64,000 bases of DNA from Loxodes magnus. Taxonomy: Eukaryota; Ciliophora; Karyorelictea; Loxodida; Loxodidae. The position numbers were made by a program, and so were the translations under genes. Shown here piece after piece: positions 50,851 through 63,990 of the stretch. The DNA lies in NCBI GenBank assembly GCA_946699065.1, contig CAMPDV010000136.1, positions 248,001 through 312,000 on the forward strand, written 5' to 3'. The notes beneath the pieces were generated by a model that saw nothing but the letters and a program-made list of their open reading frames with translations, was not told the origin of the DNA and did not search any database. The number at the start of each line of letters is the position of its first letter. Positions within the stretch are counted from its first letter, which is position 1.

Positions 50851-53800
50851 TATAATAATCTTAGCTTTAGATTCTATAATATAAAGCTATGATAATATCT
50901 TATAGATAAAGCTTCATAGCAAGCAAAGATATTTTAGATATTAATATTTTAAACAGGACTTAAAGCTTAAAGTTTGATAAGATATAATCTACAATATTTA
51001 TTATCATACTATATATTATAACTAAATATAGATTGATATTACAAAATGCTTAAATATACCTTAATATTTTTATAATGATTGACTTTAAGATATTTAGATA
51101 AAAACCATTATTATGTAATTTAAGATTATAGATTAAGTCTCATAGTTATATAAGTCATATTATTGCCAAATGAAATATAGTAATTAAGTTCTAAAAAACA
51201 AAATGGTTATAAATGATTTATTGAAATTAATTAAAAAAGTATCTATAATTTTATATCAATCAGATCTTTTATAAGCTCTAGCTTGCTGAAGATTAGCTCT
51301 TTATTTATTAACTTGCCGAGTTTCTAGAAAATTTTAGTTTATAGTTAAATAAATCTATTAGTACATCTGATACTATCTCCTTTTCTTTATATATGGTAGC
51401 AAAATTTTCAGCTTAATTATTAAAATCAGAAATTTGAGAATTCGGTACAAATAAAATATTTAATTTTCCCTTAAAAAAGTCTCTTAAAGAATATTATAGA
51501 AACTAACAGAGTATTATCTTGACAATAAAGTAATACTTAGTTCTTTTAACTATATTAATTACGAAAAAATTTGTTTTTTTAGATAATGAAATTTGAAGCT
51601 TGTTTTAAATAAAAGTTAGAGCTTTTTGAATTTCTTCTTCTTTATTTTAATAATTTTGTTCTAAATATATTTATACTTTTGATATAGATGCTAACCTTTA
51701 AGTTTTAAATAAATCTGTATTTCTAATTTAATTTTCTTAGGTTATTAAATAGCTTCTGATTTATTTATCAGGTATCACTTTATTATTAAAGCAATAAAGC
51801 TTAACTTATGCTTATTTTTGTGTTTAATGTTTAGTATTATTTTAAATTATTTACTCTTAGTATGTTTTTCATTACATAATTTGTGTATAATTACCCTTTA
51901 GACTTATTTGATGCTATCATCTTTCTTGATATTCTACTATCCTGCTTAATTAAATAAGCTTAGTATTATATATGCATTCATATCTACTCATATACTAACA
52001 TCCTTCAGTATCATAGATGATTTTATTTATTTCCCTTTGCTTCAAAGCATTAGAATACCTTCAACAAGGCTATTAAATATGAATTTCCTTTAAAATAATT
52101 TTAAATTTTAACTTGTATTCTAACTATTTCCCTTATTACTTTTAAAATACACTTAGTAGTCATAGAAAGTACAATAAGTAGATATGAATATAATCTTAGA
52201 TGTATCATGTTTAGTTATACTAGCAAATTATCAATTATTAGTATAATGCAAATACTTATAAGAGCCATATCTTCAAAATTTTACACTTTAGAGTTATATA
52301 AACTTATTATACTGAAGGTAGTTCTATATGCTTAACCAATTTCAATTATGCTAATAACATTATTTTTAGAAATTAGCCTGCAAACAAAAAGGTGCAAGAT
52401 AAGCTAAGTTTGAAAAGGGAATTAATTACTAGTTTAGCTAGTAGATTAGTTTTATAGATAAAAATAGCTAATAAGTTAGTATTGAAATGAGAGATTTAAA
52501 TTAAATAAGGATAAAGTTTGCCATTTTTGTATCTTTCCGTTAAACTTTAAGTTTGAAATTAATATAAGAAATTAGATTTAATAGATGTTTAAGAATGATG
52601 CTTTTAAGATAATTCTTTTAAGAAAAAGACAAACTTAGATAGCTAAATATCTGGTGTAAAACTGGTAAAATAATAAAAATATTAGTAAAGGATTTTAATT
52701 CAAAAAAAAGATGGAAGAAGAAAGTTAAGTTGATATTTATGGTTAAAGCTTTTCTCGCTTAGCCCAAAAGAATATTTTTCAAAGGAATAAATTTATTAAA
52801 ACGTTCATGTAATTTTTTAATTTAAAGCTTTCTTATTCTTTTTATTATTTTCTCTTGGAGTCGAACTTCTAATTTTTTCATGGAATTCTCTAGAACTTTC
52901 AAAATTATTACAACTTTAGTGAAGAAAAAAAGTTTTCCTTTATTTTTTGCTCTTCAACTAAAGTTATATAATAATATTATGGTTTTCCTGATTTGTTAAG
53001 AACCATTTGATAAAGTCTTAACGAGTTAATTGATTGCTGTTTTATGAAGCTTCAGAAAAGAACTTTAGAAAGATTTTTTCATGCTGGTAATTATATTTAA
53101 AGTAAGTTTTAATACAGCTTTTATTAATGTAACCCTTCTTATCCTGCATTAATAACTTACCTGATCAATATTTTAAAACAAATTCTCTGCTCCTTTCTCC
53201 AATTATATTTAGTTAATAGAATCGTAGGTCATAAGAAGTAGGAACTCTATAATAAAATTTTTACCTTGAAATTCTATTCTTCCGTCTTATGTAGAATCTA
53301 AGGCGCTGAACAGTTCATTTAACTAGTTGTCATCGATTGTATGGCTCTTTAAAACAGCATTCTTAAGTTCTGATTTTGTTATATATCCATTTCTATCCTT
53401 ATCGATCATATTAAACATTTAAGTTACTTAAGTATAATGGCTCTCATTAACTACTTTGTTAATTAAAATTTTGTAGACTAACTTTAAGTTATCAGACAGA
53501 TGGTAGAAAGCCATTAGTTTTTCAGTTATCTATAATGATTGGTCGTAATTAAGAGAAAGGAATTTGAATACCCCAAATTGTAGTATCTTTTTGGCACTTA
53601 GTCTATTTTTAGGATCTACTTCAAGTAAAGTACTTATTAGCTGAAAGGCTCCTCCAGAAAAGAACTTCTTCTTATTATTGAGCTGCTTAATTATTTAAAT
53701 CCAGTTTTAGATGTATTCATTACTTTCTACTTGCTATTTTTAATAATTCTCACTTTCTAAGTCTCTTTAAACACATGTCTAATGTAATTCGTTCGGATGA

Positions 53801-55925
53801 TATCCAAGTCAAAGTTCAAATAAGAGAATGCCTGTTGCTCATAAATCACTAGCATAAGTGAATTGTTACTGTCCAATTTAAAATTCAGGGCAACCGTAAT
53901 ATCTATAGTCTACATTCTAAGCAATCACCAGCTAGTGAATCTTGGCAGCAAGTGATAGATTTGCTAATTTTAGAGGATGAGAGAAGGGATCTTCTTGATT
54001 AACCAAGATATGATCTGCTGTTATTGACTTTATAATGACATTGTTCTAGTGGAAGTACTAAATAAGACCTAGCAGCTGTTCAGCAAATGCCTTTATTTCA
54101 TGCTCTTTGAATTTTTCCATTCGCTTGGTGACTTTGTAAATGGACAGTGGAATGTAGTCATTATATTTGTAAATAACCTTAGAATTCCTTTCATCTTAGT
54201 AAGTTTCGAAGATTTCAACTAGATTAGGATGACTAAATTAAGTTAAAAATTCTCTATGATATTTAAAACCAATTCCATCCTAAATTCTAAAGGTTTAGCA
54301 TAAGAATATTGACTAAGGATTTTGAACTAAATAGACTCTATTATACTTAGGATAAATTGAAGGTAAGCCTTCCACTTTAATCTCTCAGTCAGAGCTATAA
54401 TAATTATCCTCACTTACATGATTAAACTAGCTCTTAATAAAATATCTTCTATAGATTGAATTGAAGCTAGATAGAATTTTCTAATCCTTCTCACTAAGGT
54501 TAATATTAAAAAGAGTTTACTTCTATTCCTTCTTTTTCTCTTTCTCTTTCTCCTATTTCTATTCCTTTTTCTTACTTAGACAATCCATCCATCGCTCCTC
54601 TTCTATTTCTTAACCCTCATCATTTATTTTCTCTCTAGATTCGCAACAACTACTCTACCCCATTTTAAATGGAAGACTGTATTTCTACGCTAATAAACAA
54701 ATATGTCATCAATCAATTATAAGCGTTTATCTTATAACTAAGCCAATGATATTCGTTTACTTAGCATTAGCAAATTGCCTCTTATATATCTCAATCATAG
54801 AGTTACATCTAAATACTTATATCTTGCAAGCTGCCTTATAAAAATAAAGGGCATAATCTAGTAAATAGCTAAGACATAAGGTATCAATTGTTAAAACTAA
54901 GGTAATTAAGTAAATTTATTAGGTAAAAGGGGATTAAGATATTAAGCTAAGACGATTATTAAAAACATATGGATAGCGATTAGATAAGTATGCTAATAGA
55001 GGAATAATCAGTTAGACAAACTAGCTGTTTATTAGTAGAATTTTTACATTAAGAAGAGGTAATTAAAATTGGTTAAAGTCTTATATAAGATGTAGAGAAG
55101 ACTGAGCTATTATTTGCTATTAAATAGGGATAAATCTAAGTACTTAATATACAAGTTTGCGAATCGCTATTTACACTGTCTGCTAAATCAATTCCAAACT
55201 TAATAGGATATAAAACAAGTGATTTTATATTTAAGATATATAGCAATATCTATGTTTGAATTTCTTCAGATCTTATAGGGATATAAACTAAGAAGCAAAG
55301 GAATGCAAATTTATAAAATTAATAATTTTGTTCTCATGATTAGAAAATGTATTCAGATAGTATAAGAAACATGTAATTTGGAGTATAACTTGTTATATAG
55401 TGAATTTTATAGGTTAATTAAGTTAAATTTTAGAAATAGCTTTGAAAATTAAGGTATTAAAAGTCTGAGATGTACGGGTGAATGTTTTTAAGATATAAAA
55501 TCAAAAGTTTATCATTCTAGGTTGTTTAAGCAACTGAAGTGATAAATGAACCTTGGAGTTAATATTAGAAACAAAATAAAAAGTTTATTGTATCTGAAGA
55601 AAGAAGTTTATGTGATTATATAAAGCATCTTCAGTCGAGGTCTAACTTCCTTTGTAACAATTGAACTAAGGGAATTAAATTATAATAAATCAATTATTCA
55701 AAGTAGGGAAAAATAATAAAGCTTTTAAGAGCAAATTTTTAATTAATAGTTATTCTAAAACCAATTGATAGGCTACTTAAAGTCAAATATTATAATGTAA
55801 TAGCTTCAAGGAAATTTTACCTATCTTTTGATAATAAAAAAAGTTAGAATGAAAAAGAGAAAAAATATCTGAAGTAAAAGGATAGGAGAAAAGGAATTGA
55901 GCTTCATAAAATAAATAAAGATTCT
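50851..55925 (-). repeat. Kinase repeat unit, copy K3 (inverted)
   Basis: Reverse-strand copy of the unit, the most diverged of the three in its gene body, yet with the same near-invariant segment (about 51636-52393). Confidence 0.9.
52805..54663 (-). CDS. EF-hand pseudokinase, copy K3 (intact)
   Basis: Exons on minus: 54663-53265, 53246-53161 and 53143-52805, giving 607 aa ending in TGA (52805-52807). The start MGQSSCCE keeps Gly2, Ser5 and the two Cys. Indels relative to K1/K2 are whole codons, introns are at identical positions, and all three internal TGA Trp codons are kept. The activation-loop region YYGCPEF and DxWxxG are retained, as is the absence of HRD and DFG. Conservation of frame in the most diverged copy argues that the protein is, or recently was, under selection. 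Confidence 0.85.
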
Positions 55926-58565
55926 TCTGCTTTTTATTACTGTATTGATATATAATTTCTATTATTTAATTTTTAATCTGCTTTAAGTTAGAAAATACAT
56001 TAAAGTATTATGAAGGCAAAAAATAAAAAATAAGCTATAGATAAGAAAATATTAAACCATAAGTGTAAATCAAAACCTAAATATTATTATATACACAAAT
56101 TTAAAGAAAGAATGAAGCATTAAATATGTCAATTCTATTATATTATTAAGGAAAATTAGATTTATCAATTTTGATAAATTGTTAAATACTAAGTCTTGAG
56201 ATGTTTATTATTTCACATACTTATACACTTGATCTAAATTAATTTCCTCCTTTTATTAGCATCTTATGGATTTCTATTATAAATACTTTAAAGATTGAGA
56301 TAATTACTATGAAAGTAGGAAAATTTAATCTTTGAATATTAGCTTTAAGGTGTATACTTTTAGGTTTATTTATATAGGTAGAAAATGATTTATTTGGAGT
56401 ATTAAAATTATAATGTCAAAGTAAGAAAATATCTAGAGATACTAAGTTAAGATAGTCATGTGATATACTACTTTATATTCATGATTCTTTTCTATATATC
56501 TTAAGTGAATAAAAGCCTAAGCTTCTACCAAAGATTTAGGTAGTTATATAGGCTTATTTATATTCTAAATAATGGATAGTCTAAACGTCATTTCATATAA
56601 GATAGTAAAGCTGCTTCGCTTAGTTCCAAAGCACCAACCTAAAATTAGCTTACAATATATAAGCAAATAAATTTAACTTAGATCTAAAACAATCTCTAGT
56701 TGCCTTATCTTCTTTAATAGTCTGATATTATTTAAACTAAAGCGATTTATATAAAAATTTAAATCCACAAACAAGTTGAAAATAATACCATGCATATGGA
56801 TTTAGCAGGATTAGAAGGTAAGTATTTTATATGTTTTTGATGAAGTGAATTAAGGATATAAACGTAGATATTTACTTAACTACCTTTCAGTTTAATTTTT
56901 CATATGATATTATATAAGATATTATAAAATAAAGCTATCTAATACTAATTTAGACTCTTATTTAATTAAAGGTCTATACAAATATACAAGTAGAGGATAT
57001 TAAATCTAGGTTAGCATACAACTCTGTCTAAGATATAAAAGCAAAGTAAGGTAAAAATAAAAAACTAAAGCTTAATTTAAACTAGCTTAGTCTTTTATCA
57101 CTTAAAGACTCTTTACTTTCTATAATTTCTAAACCCTAAAAAGGTTTATTTTATAGCTTTATTTTCTTTAATGTTTTCTAGTTAGAACTAACATTTAGAA
57201 ACAAAGACTAAACATTTAATTTCCTTATAATTAAGCTTTATTACATAGTGCGGTTTAATAACATAAAGAAATCAGATCTAGCTAATAATTTTCAAAGATA
57301 TAACTGAAGACTAGAGCCAATCTATTTAAGATGAATTATTTCATTCAGCCTTAAGATATAAAGCTAAAACTATGTATAAGAAGGATATTTAATAAGTCTT
57401 ATTTGCTTGCTAATAACTTAAAGAGAAGATTATTAAACTATATTGACCTTCTAGACTAAACTTATCATGGAAAGTATCATAATGAAGTTAAAATATGATG
57501 TATATAAAAGGGTAGTACAATAGAATAAACACTCTAAGTGATAGAAAGGAAATATATTCAGTAAACGCTTTATTAAAAGGTATTTCTCATGTTACCTCAT
57601 ATCTAGATAACAAGGTATGCAAATAGGGATTTCTAAAGCAAAGGATAGAATTAAACTTTAATTTTAGAGATTAGATAAGGATTTTTATTGATTTGAAGAC
57701 TACAAACTGATGCTTATATATTAATATTAAAGGAATTAAGGTAACTAGATCTGAAGACTTTGAGAGATATATTATCAATTTGTATTGAACTTCTACTTAC
57801 AAACTTAAAGAAGAAAGATGCTTAAAGATAATAGCTAAAATATAAAGTTAAAATGATATTAAGAGAGAAAGGTATGAAAATTGATAATTCTACCTGGAAT
57901 AGAAATGAAAGTAATTATAGGTAGGCTAATTCGAGTGAAAAGAAGCAAAAAAGAAAATAATTAATGAAACTACAAAATACTTTCAGCAGATATAAATGAA
58001 AGCTAGGAGCATCTATTTAAATCTAAATAAAATATTTAAATAAAAAGTAACTTAAAGCTAAGAATTTAAAAATAAACTTGCTTTATTTTATAACTTAAAG
58101 AATAAGGAAGATATTACTTAAATCTAAATGGCTAATTAAAAGTAAGTTTAATAGACAAAATAACCAATAATTATACATTTTAACTAGATTATTATAGGCA
58201 GATAATAGTATAGGAACAGTTAAGTGAAGAAAGATATTTTAACTAAGAAAATTATAAAACAGTAAGAAATTTTTTAAATAAGATATATATAAACAAATAA
58301 GAGTCTAAACAATTACTCTAGATATGCCTTCTAAAAGTAAAGAAATAAAATACTAAGTAAGTATAATCAAATTAGATAAACATTCTAAAAGGAACTAAAA
58401 AACTTATTGATAATATCTTTAAGATTTACCTAGAACTTAAATCTAGAAATTGGTCTAGAAATATAAGCAGAAAGAGAGAATTGCATTAAGCAGTACTTTA
58501 TAAGAGAGAAAGGAATAATTTAGTTTAGTTAAGTTTTATTTTATTAAATCAAAAGTAATATATTA

Positions 58566-60083
58566 TCAGCGTAATTCTCGAAATTTAATGTTTTTGAACA
58601 ATAATCCTATTAGTGGTCCTTTATCATACCAAGATTGATGGCCAAATTCTGTTCGAATATTTTAAGTATCTAAAAACTCTAATTTGAAATCTTTTAAACT
58701 GACGTTATGTATAAAATATTTTTTTGGTACCTTATAAAATTAATCATCCTTTAGTTCTATCATTAAGGTGTAAGGTACATCTTTTTAAACTTCAGCTACT
58801 CCTTATTAAAATATTAAATTCTGAAATCCTTCCTCTTTATAATATTTCAATTTAAAGTTTTAATTTGGAATTTAAATTCTATCTTATTCGGATTATTTAG
58901 CTTAATTACCTTTATATAATTCCAGCTTTTTAAATAGCAAGATCTATGATCCTTAAAATCATTTAAAGGAAAAACCTGCCAGAATGCAGTTTTTGTTTGT
59001 TTTAAAAGTTAAGAAGCAAGGTAAATCATTTACCTATTAAAGTTCAAAATCAGCAGATTATCCTCTATTAAATTCAATAATTTAGGATTGATTATCTTCT
59101 TGTACTTCATCATACATTTACTTAAATTTAATTTCATTCTACTAAGCTTCTTCAGACATAAAGGGGCTTTTAAATAATAGCTAAATTTGAAGAAATAATT
59201 CCTTATATCTTCCATTATTTTCTTCTACACTCTTGCTTTATATTTTATCGTATTATTTTACTCATTCTACGGCTTCTTATACTTCATATAGAGCTTGCTA
59301 TCTTATATAATCCTCAAATGTAAATTCTACTGTTTAGCTTTATTGCTTTGATAACTATAAAGGTTGAAACTAAATCTACTATTAAAGGCTATTTCCGCTG
59401 TATTTTATTTTAATTTCTTAGATATCTTTGACGGTAAAGAAATAGCAATTAGTTATTAGTTCTTATAGTTACTGACTGTTTATTTAGGTCTTCAGCCTTT
59501 TTTTCGTTAGCTGAGTTATTTCTTAACTTTCTCTTTTAAGCTTTATTAAAAATACCAGTGGCTGTTATTGGATATTACTTAGTTATCCTTACATTAAGCT
59601 CTCTTTCTGTTTTTGACATAATTGATCTATTTTAGCTCCCTTAGTAATTATAAAATGCTTTGTGGTTTCACTGTACTGAGTTATTTAGTTTAGCTAAGAT
59701 TGAAGTTAGTTAATAGATTTCTATTTTTCATCCTTCAGTTTTTGTATAATTATGGGAAACTAATTATATATTAAAGACAACTCTATCTTCTAGCTCTATA
59801 ATCTCTCTTTAAGAGCATTGATGCTTTATACTTGTTTGCTGCTTTTCTGAAACTAAACTAATCTTCACAAATTATCTGAAATTAGTAAGTTCTGTCTCAA
59901 CCTTTAATAGTCACTTTCGGAAATCTTCTAGTCAAAAGGACACTAAACTCCAAGATAGCCTCAGTTTTACTAGCAGCACTACAAACATAGAGTATGTCCA
60001 CAGTTAAGAACCTTAGGAATATTATTCTAATCATTATAATTAGCTTTGCATTTCTTGCACTGAAAAAGGCTGAAAATTTACAT
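58566..60083 (-). CDS. RING finger-coiled coil-PHR-like protein, copy B
   Basis: 505 aa, ATG 60083 to TGA 58566-58568. Residues 1 to about 320 are almost identical to copy A in DNA (I noticed only a base or two of change), including the C3HC3D RING with TGA-encoded Trp41. The C-terminal domain differs at about half its residues but keeps LPCFLTFKTNK, GFSFKW (Trp TGA), LIFQQGVAEV, YTLMI, EFGHQSWYD and GPLIGLLF. It ends IKFREL-Arg-TGA, without the TGA cluster of copy A. An ancient duplicate whose front half was recently overwritten by gene conversion fits best. Confidence 0.85.
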
Positions 60084-60478
60084 CTTTATCTATGAAACTT
60101 AAAATTAAAGCTTACTTAAGCAAAAAAGGGATAAACTTTATTGAAATCCTTTCTATTGTAAATAAAGATATCCTTTCTATTATAAACATAGAACTAGTTT
60201 ATTACCATAAACAACTAGCTTAAGGAATAACCTTATAAGCATAACTATGCTTCATTAGATTTTACTACTGCTCCTTACTTTTATGATTTATTTAGTTTCT
60301 TAGTCCATTTATTAACTTCTTACCCTCATTATTACCTTAGAAACCAAATTCTTTAAAACTAAGAAGCAGGCTATAGAAAGTTATATAGGATAGCTTGATT
60401 AAGGTTAATTTCATACTGTATATTAAGCTTATATCATCAGATTAAAGCTATGTGATTAAATATAAACCTATATTTATT

Positions 60479-61458
60479 AACCTCATAAAAAATGGTTGAA
60501 GGCTTCAAGTCACTTCTATACCACATCTTCCTAAGCCAAAAAGGAAGGGAGGAAGCAAGAAACAAAGTCTTAATAATCTTAACAATCTTCTCTATCACAA
60601 CCTTAACCAGCACTGAACAATAACTTGGAATCTAACAAAACGAACGAAAGCCAACCTTGAAGAATATACACACGGAAACTCCAACCTCAAGCGAGAAACC
60701 AAGGAAACAGATGAAATCTGTTCTCCATCAGGAGGTATCAGAGTTCAACCCTTCTGGCCAGATGAGCATGGAGTAGCTCATCAAAGTGGTACTGAACATC
60801 CAGGAAGAGATCAAGAGATTAAAGAAGGACAATAATATGCTGATGGCAAAGCTAGACTTAGCAGAAGGAATTGAATCAAGACTTATGTCCTAGGAAAGAA
60901 ATCCTAACGCCTTTTGGAATATCTCACAAAGTCAGACTAACGAATCCTAAAATTAGTTTTAGAAACAGACTGAACTGGATAACAGACTTGAAAAAGTAGA
61001 AGAGAAATTATAAACTTTTAAGAAAGAGTAAAGCGAAACTGGAGCTATACAAATGGAAATCGAAGCCTAGAAAGAGCAAACAAATCAAGGAAAATAATTC
61101 AAAATAAAAAAGAAATGTTTCTGCTGTGGAAGCGTATGATATTTTTATCGAAGTGTTAGAAATTCTAATAGAAATAAAGAAACTATTGGATAAAAGAACA
61201 ACAAATGAAGAAAAAAGAAGAAGGAAGAATGAAAAGAATGTATTGCAGCCCGGATGGTTCAATATACAAGATTAAGATGGAACCAAGGCAAGTTAAAGGA
61301 GGGAAAACCTGGAAAAATCCGAGTTCCCAATCTCGCTAAAATTGGGCGACCAAACTTTTATATTTAACAAAAGAGAGCATGAACTGCAGTATTCCTGACA
61401 AGTAGAAATCCCTAAAACGGAAAACTTAAAATTAAAATTATTATTATTAATAAACCTC
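60479..61458 (+). mobile_element. ORF1-only retroposon C with 6-bp target duplication
   Basis: A 968-bp insertion (60485-61452) between two copies of AACCTC (60479-60484, 61453-61458); RING unit A is uninterrupted at the same place (31944-31949). Sense is plus, with the ATG almost at the 5' edge and an ATT/TTA repeat tail (61437-61450). It is visibly richer in G+C than its surroundings. Near the 3' end a TTGG-GCGA-CCAA hairpin with a GNRA loop lies at 61342-61353. Confidence 0.88.
60492..61262 (+). pseudogene. ORF1 of retroposon C, frameshifted in the zinc knuckle
   Basis: MVEGFKSLLYHIFLSQKGRE opens a frame through EKPRKQMKSVLHQEVSEF and a strong coiled coil (LNIQEEIKRLKKDNNMLMAK; LDNRLEKVEEKLQTFKKE) to a knuckle starting CFCCGS at 61116. 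There the knuckle His reads Tyr, and one indel shifts the last Cys into another frame (CQKFQQKQRNYWIKEQQ), where MYCSPDGSIYKIKM, the family's post-knuckle motif, follows. So the copy is probably non-functional, unless the shift is an assembly error. Confidence 0.7.
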
Positions 61459-63109
61459 TGATAAGCAGAGTAATCTGAAGATATCTAAAAATAATAAAGG
61501 AAGTAAATTTAAGTATGGTATTTTAGTTATATTTGCATAGTAAGCATAGAGAAAACTAGATAGACTACTATCAGTTAGTGAAATTAAGTGATTTGCTAGA
61601 AATATACAAGGAGATTGCCGTTCTTAAAGGTCTTAAATAAAACTTATTAAATAGATTGAATAATCTAAGTAATAAAAAGAGGACTAGAGCAAATATCAGT
61701 TGAATGTTGGTTTAAGGCAATTTCTATTAAAGATATAGTTGGAAATTGAGTCTTTGATCGTATTTCGAAGGTTAAGATCAAATCTTAAAGAAAAGGATTT
61801 GAAAAATCCAAGAGCTAGACTTTATAAAAATTGAAGCTTTAATTAATGAGAAGCTTATAAATGTAGCACAATCATTTGAAATTGAGCCTTTGTTTAAATT
61901 GAATCTTAAATTTAGATAATAATTAATTTTACATGCTTAAACTTCTCACATTCACTAGAAAAAATATTTCTTAAGACTAATAGAAATTATGAAAAAACCA
62001 ATAATCTAATAAGGTAGCTAAAGTAATAAGCATTCACAAAAGAATCAAACATCAAACTATATTCCTAGTTACTGAAGTAGGAAACAAGTAAAAGTTAAAG
62101 CTAATATCTGATCTTTATAGCCAGCAAAGAGTCAGATAATAGTTAAATTTTCTCTTAAAGTATATTATAGTTAATGAGGGACTGGAATCTGAAATCATCA
62201 ATAGTGAAGTAGGAAGAAATTCCTTAAATTAAATTTTTGCTTTATTTTAGCATAAGATTTCTTAGAAGCTAAAGGAGATAAAGTAAATAAAGCAAAACTT
62301 ACATTACATGATTAAGTATATTTCAGCTTAAAAAACATAAAGTTGTACCTTGTATAAATAAGAAAAATATTCACTTTGAGAATCATAGAGTTTAAGGAAA
62401 TAAATATTATGATCTTATATTAGCTAAATTTGAGTTTACTCTAGCATAATAGAAACTAGTGAATAACTAATATAATTATAAATAGAAGATAACAGATTAT
62501 ATATTATGAGTCATTAAGGAAGAAAAGTTATTTAAATTGATTGTAATTGAATAAGTTAATTAATAAGGTAGAAATCTTAATATGTTAGATATACCCAAAT
62601 ATTAAAGTATATAAAAGAAGTGATAAATTAAGCAAGGAGCAATATAAAAATCTTGTAAATTGAATTTTTTTAAGCTTATTTAATGCTGATGAAAATTCTT
62701 TATATTCTGAAGACAAAAATTGAGTTCAAAAGGAAATAAATGAATATATTAGGAGGCTAACATAATCAAAAAGCTTTTGATAGCTATAAAAATATTAATG
62801 AATATAAATAGAATTAAATATCTGAATAGTAAGTGCGAAATAAATTAAATCAAGAATAGAATTTGTAAATGAAAGGACTGAAAAAGAAATTCCTTAAAAA
62901 ATGATAAAATTGTTTTTTGCTGTAGTTTAAGAAAAGAAGAGTCTCATAAAATTATGTAACTCTAAAATGAATTTTGAAGCTTACTCTAATATTTGATATA
63001 TTAGATCTTTTAGCAACTGCTAAATGCATATTTTCTACTATTATTCGTAACTTATGTACCATTTTAAACTTAAATAAGGAATTTATCTAGATTTTATTTA
63101 GAAAAAGTA

Positions 63110-63990
63110 AAAAAATATATCAGAATTCAAAACAAGATTCTTCACGGCTCCGAGTTGACGACATCCTAGAAAGACTAGGATCAGGAAAAGAGTATCTAAA
63201 AGGCTACCCATCAGGATGAGTCTCCCATCTCTGAAGAAAAGTTTAGAAAGATGGTTAAAAATATAATGCGCTTGGAAGTTTCGAATCTCATCACATAATA
63301 GTAAATAAGCTACGATTAGCAGATTAAAGTGGTGCTGGGCCTCCAAGAGGAGGTCAAAATATTGAAGAAAGAAAATAAGAAGTTAATACAAAAACTCGAA
63401 TTTCCAGAGGAAATAGAATCGAGACTCTTGGTCCAAGAAAGATACCTTAATGCATTTGAAACATTTCACAAGATTAGAGCAGTTAATCTCAAAACTAGTA
63501 TTAGAAGCAGAAAGAGCTTATCAACAAGTTAGAAAAAATAGTTAAGAACCAGTACAAATTGCAGCGTTAAATGGAACTAAAGAATAAAGGAATGATCCAA
63601 AGATAATTGAATGCGAAATAACTCAAGAATTCAACTTCGATAACAAGCAAAAGGATGTTATTACTGTAACTCTCAAAAGCATCTGTGGCAAAAGTGCTAG
63701 AAATTTCTCAATTTCAAATAAGAATATTGAAACTAGTAGAAGTAGTTGGAAAGCAAAAAGAAGAGACAATAACAACTGAAACTATCAAGAGAGAGAAAGA
63801 TTAAATTGTAAGAATTTTGGGGAAATTTACAAGAAAAAGTCTATCTAGCATCTAGGAGAAAAAAGATTCAAGGGTAACATACAAGGCAAGGGGAGGAGTT
63901 GTAGAGATTTTTCATACTTTTATATTTAGCATCTAGAGCAGTCTAGAGATTGGCGAAAAAGAGGTTGAAATACCTTCAAGAACACCAAAC
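63110..63990 (+). mobile_element. Decayed ORF1 element E, reaching the window end
   Basis: Relative of element C. The coiled coil LGLQEEVKILKKENKKLIQK with EEIESRLLVQER (from 63329) matches C's IQEEIKRLKK...GIESRLMSQER. The zinc knuckle CYYCNSQKHLWQKC (about 63656-63697) is intact, CX2CX4HX4C, and GEIYKKK follows. Frames differ between the parts, so the gene is broken. Like C it is less A+T-rich than its surroundings. The 3' end and any target duplication are not visible. Confidence 0.65.

Larger units (their letters stand above)
49840..63105 (-). repeat. Right arm of the large inverted repeat
   Basis: Inverse of 16541-26130. It is interrupted by retroposon D (49981-50850) and by the RING gene unit (about 58090-61700), which contains retroposon C. 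The arms are separated by about 24 kb of mostly single-copy, gene-bearing DNA. Apart from K3, RING gene B and the retroposons, no gene is recognised in it (55926-58090 and 61745-63105 appear non-coding). Confidence 0.85.
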
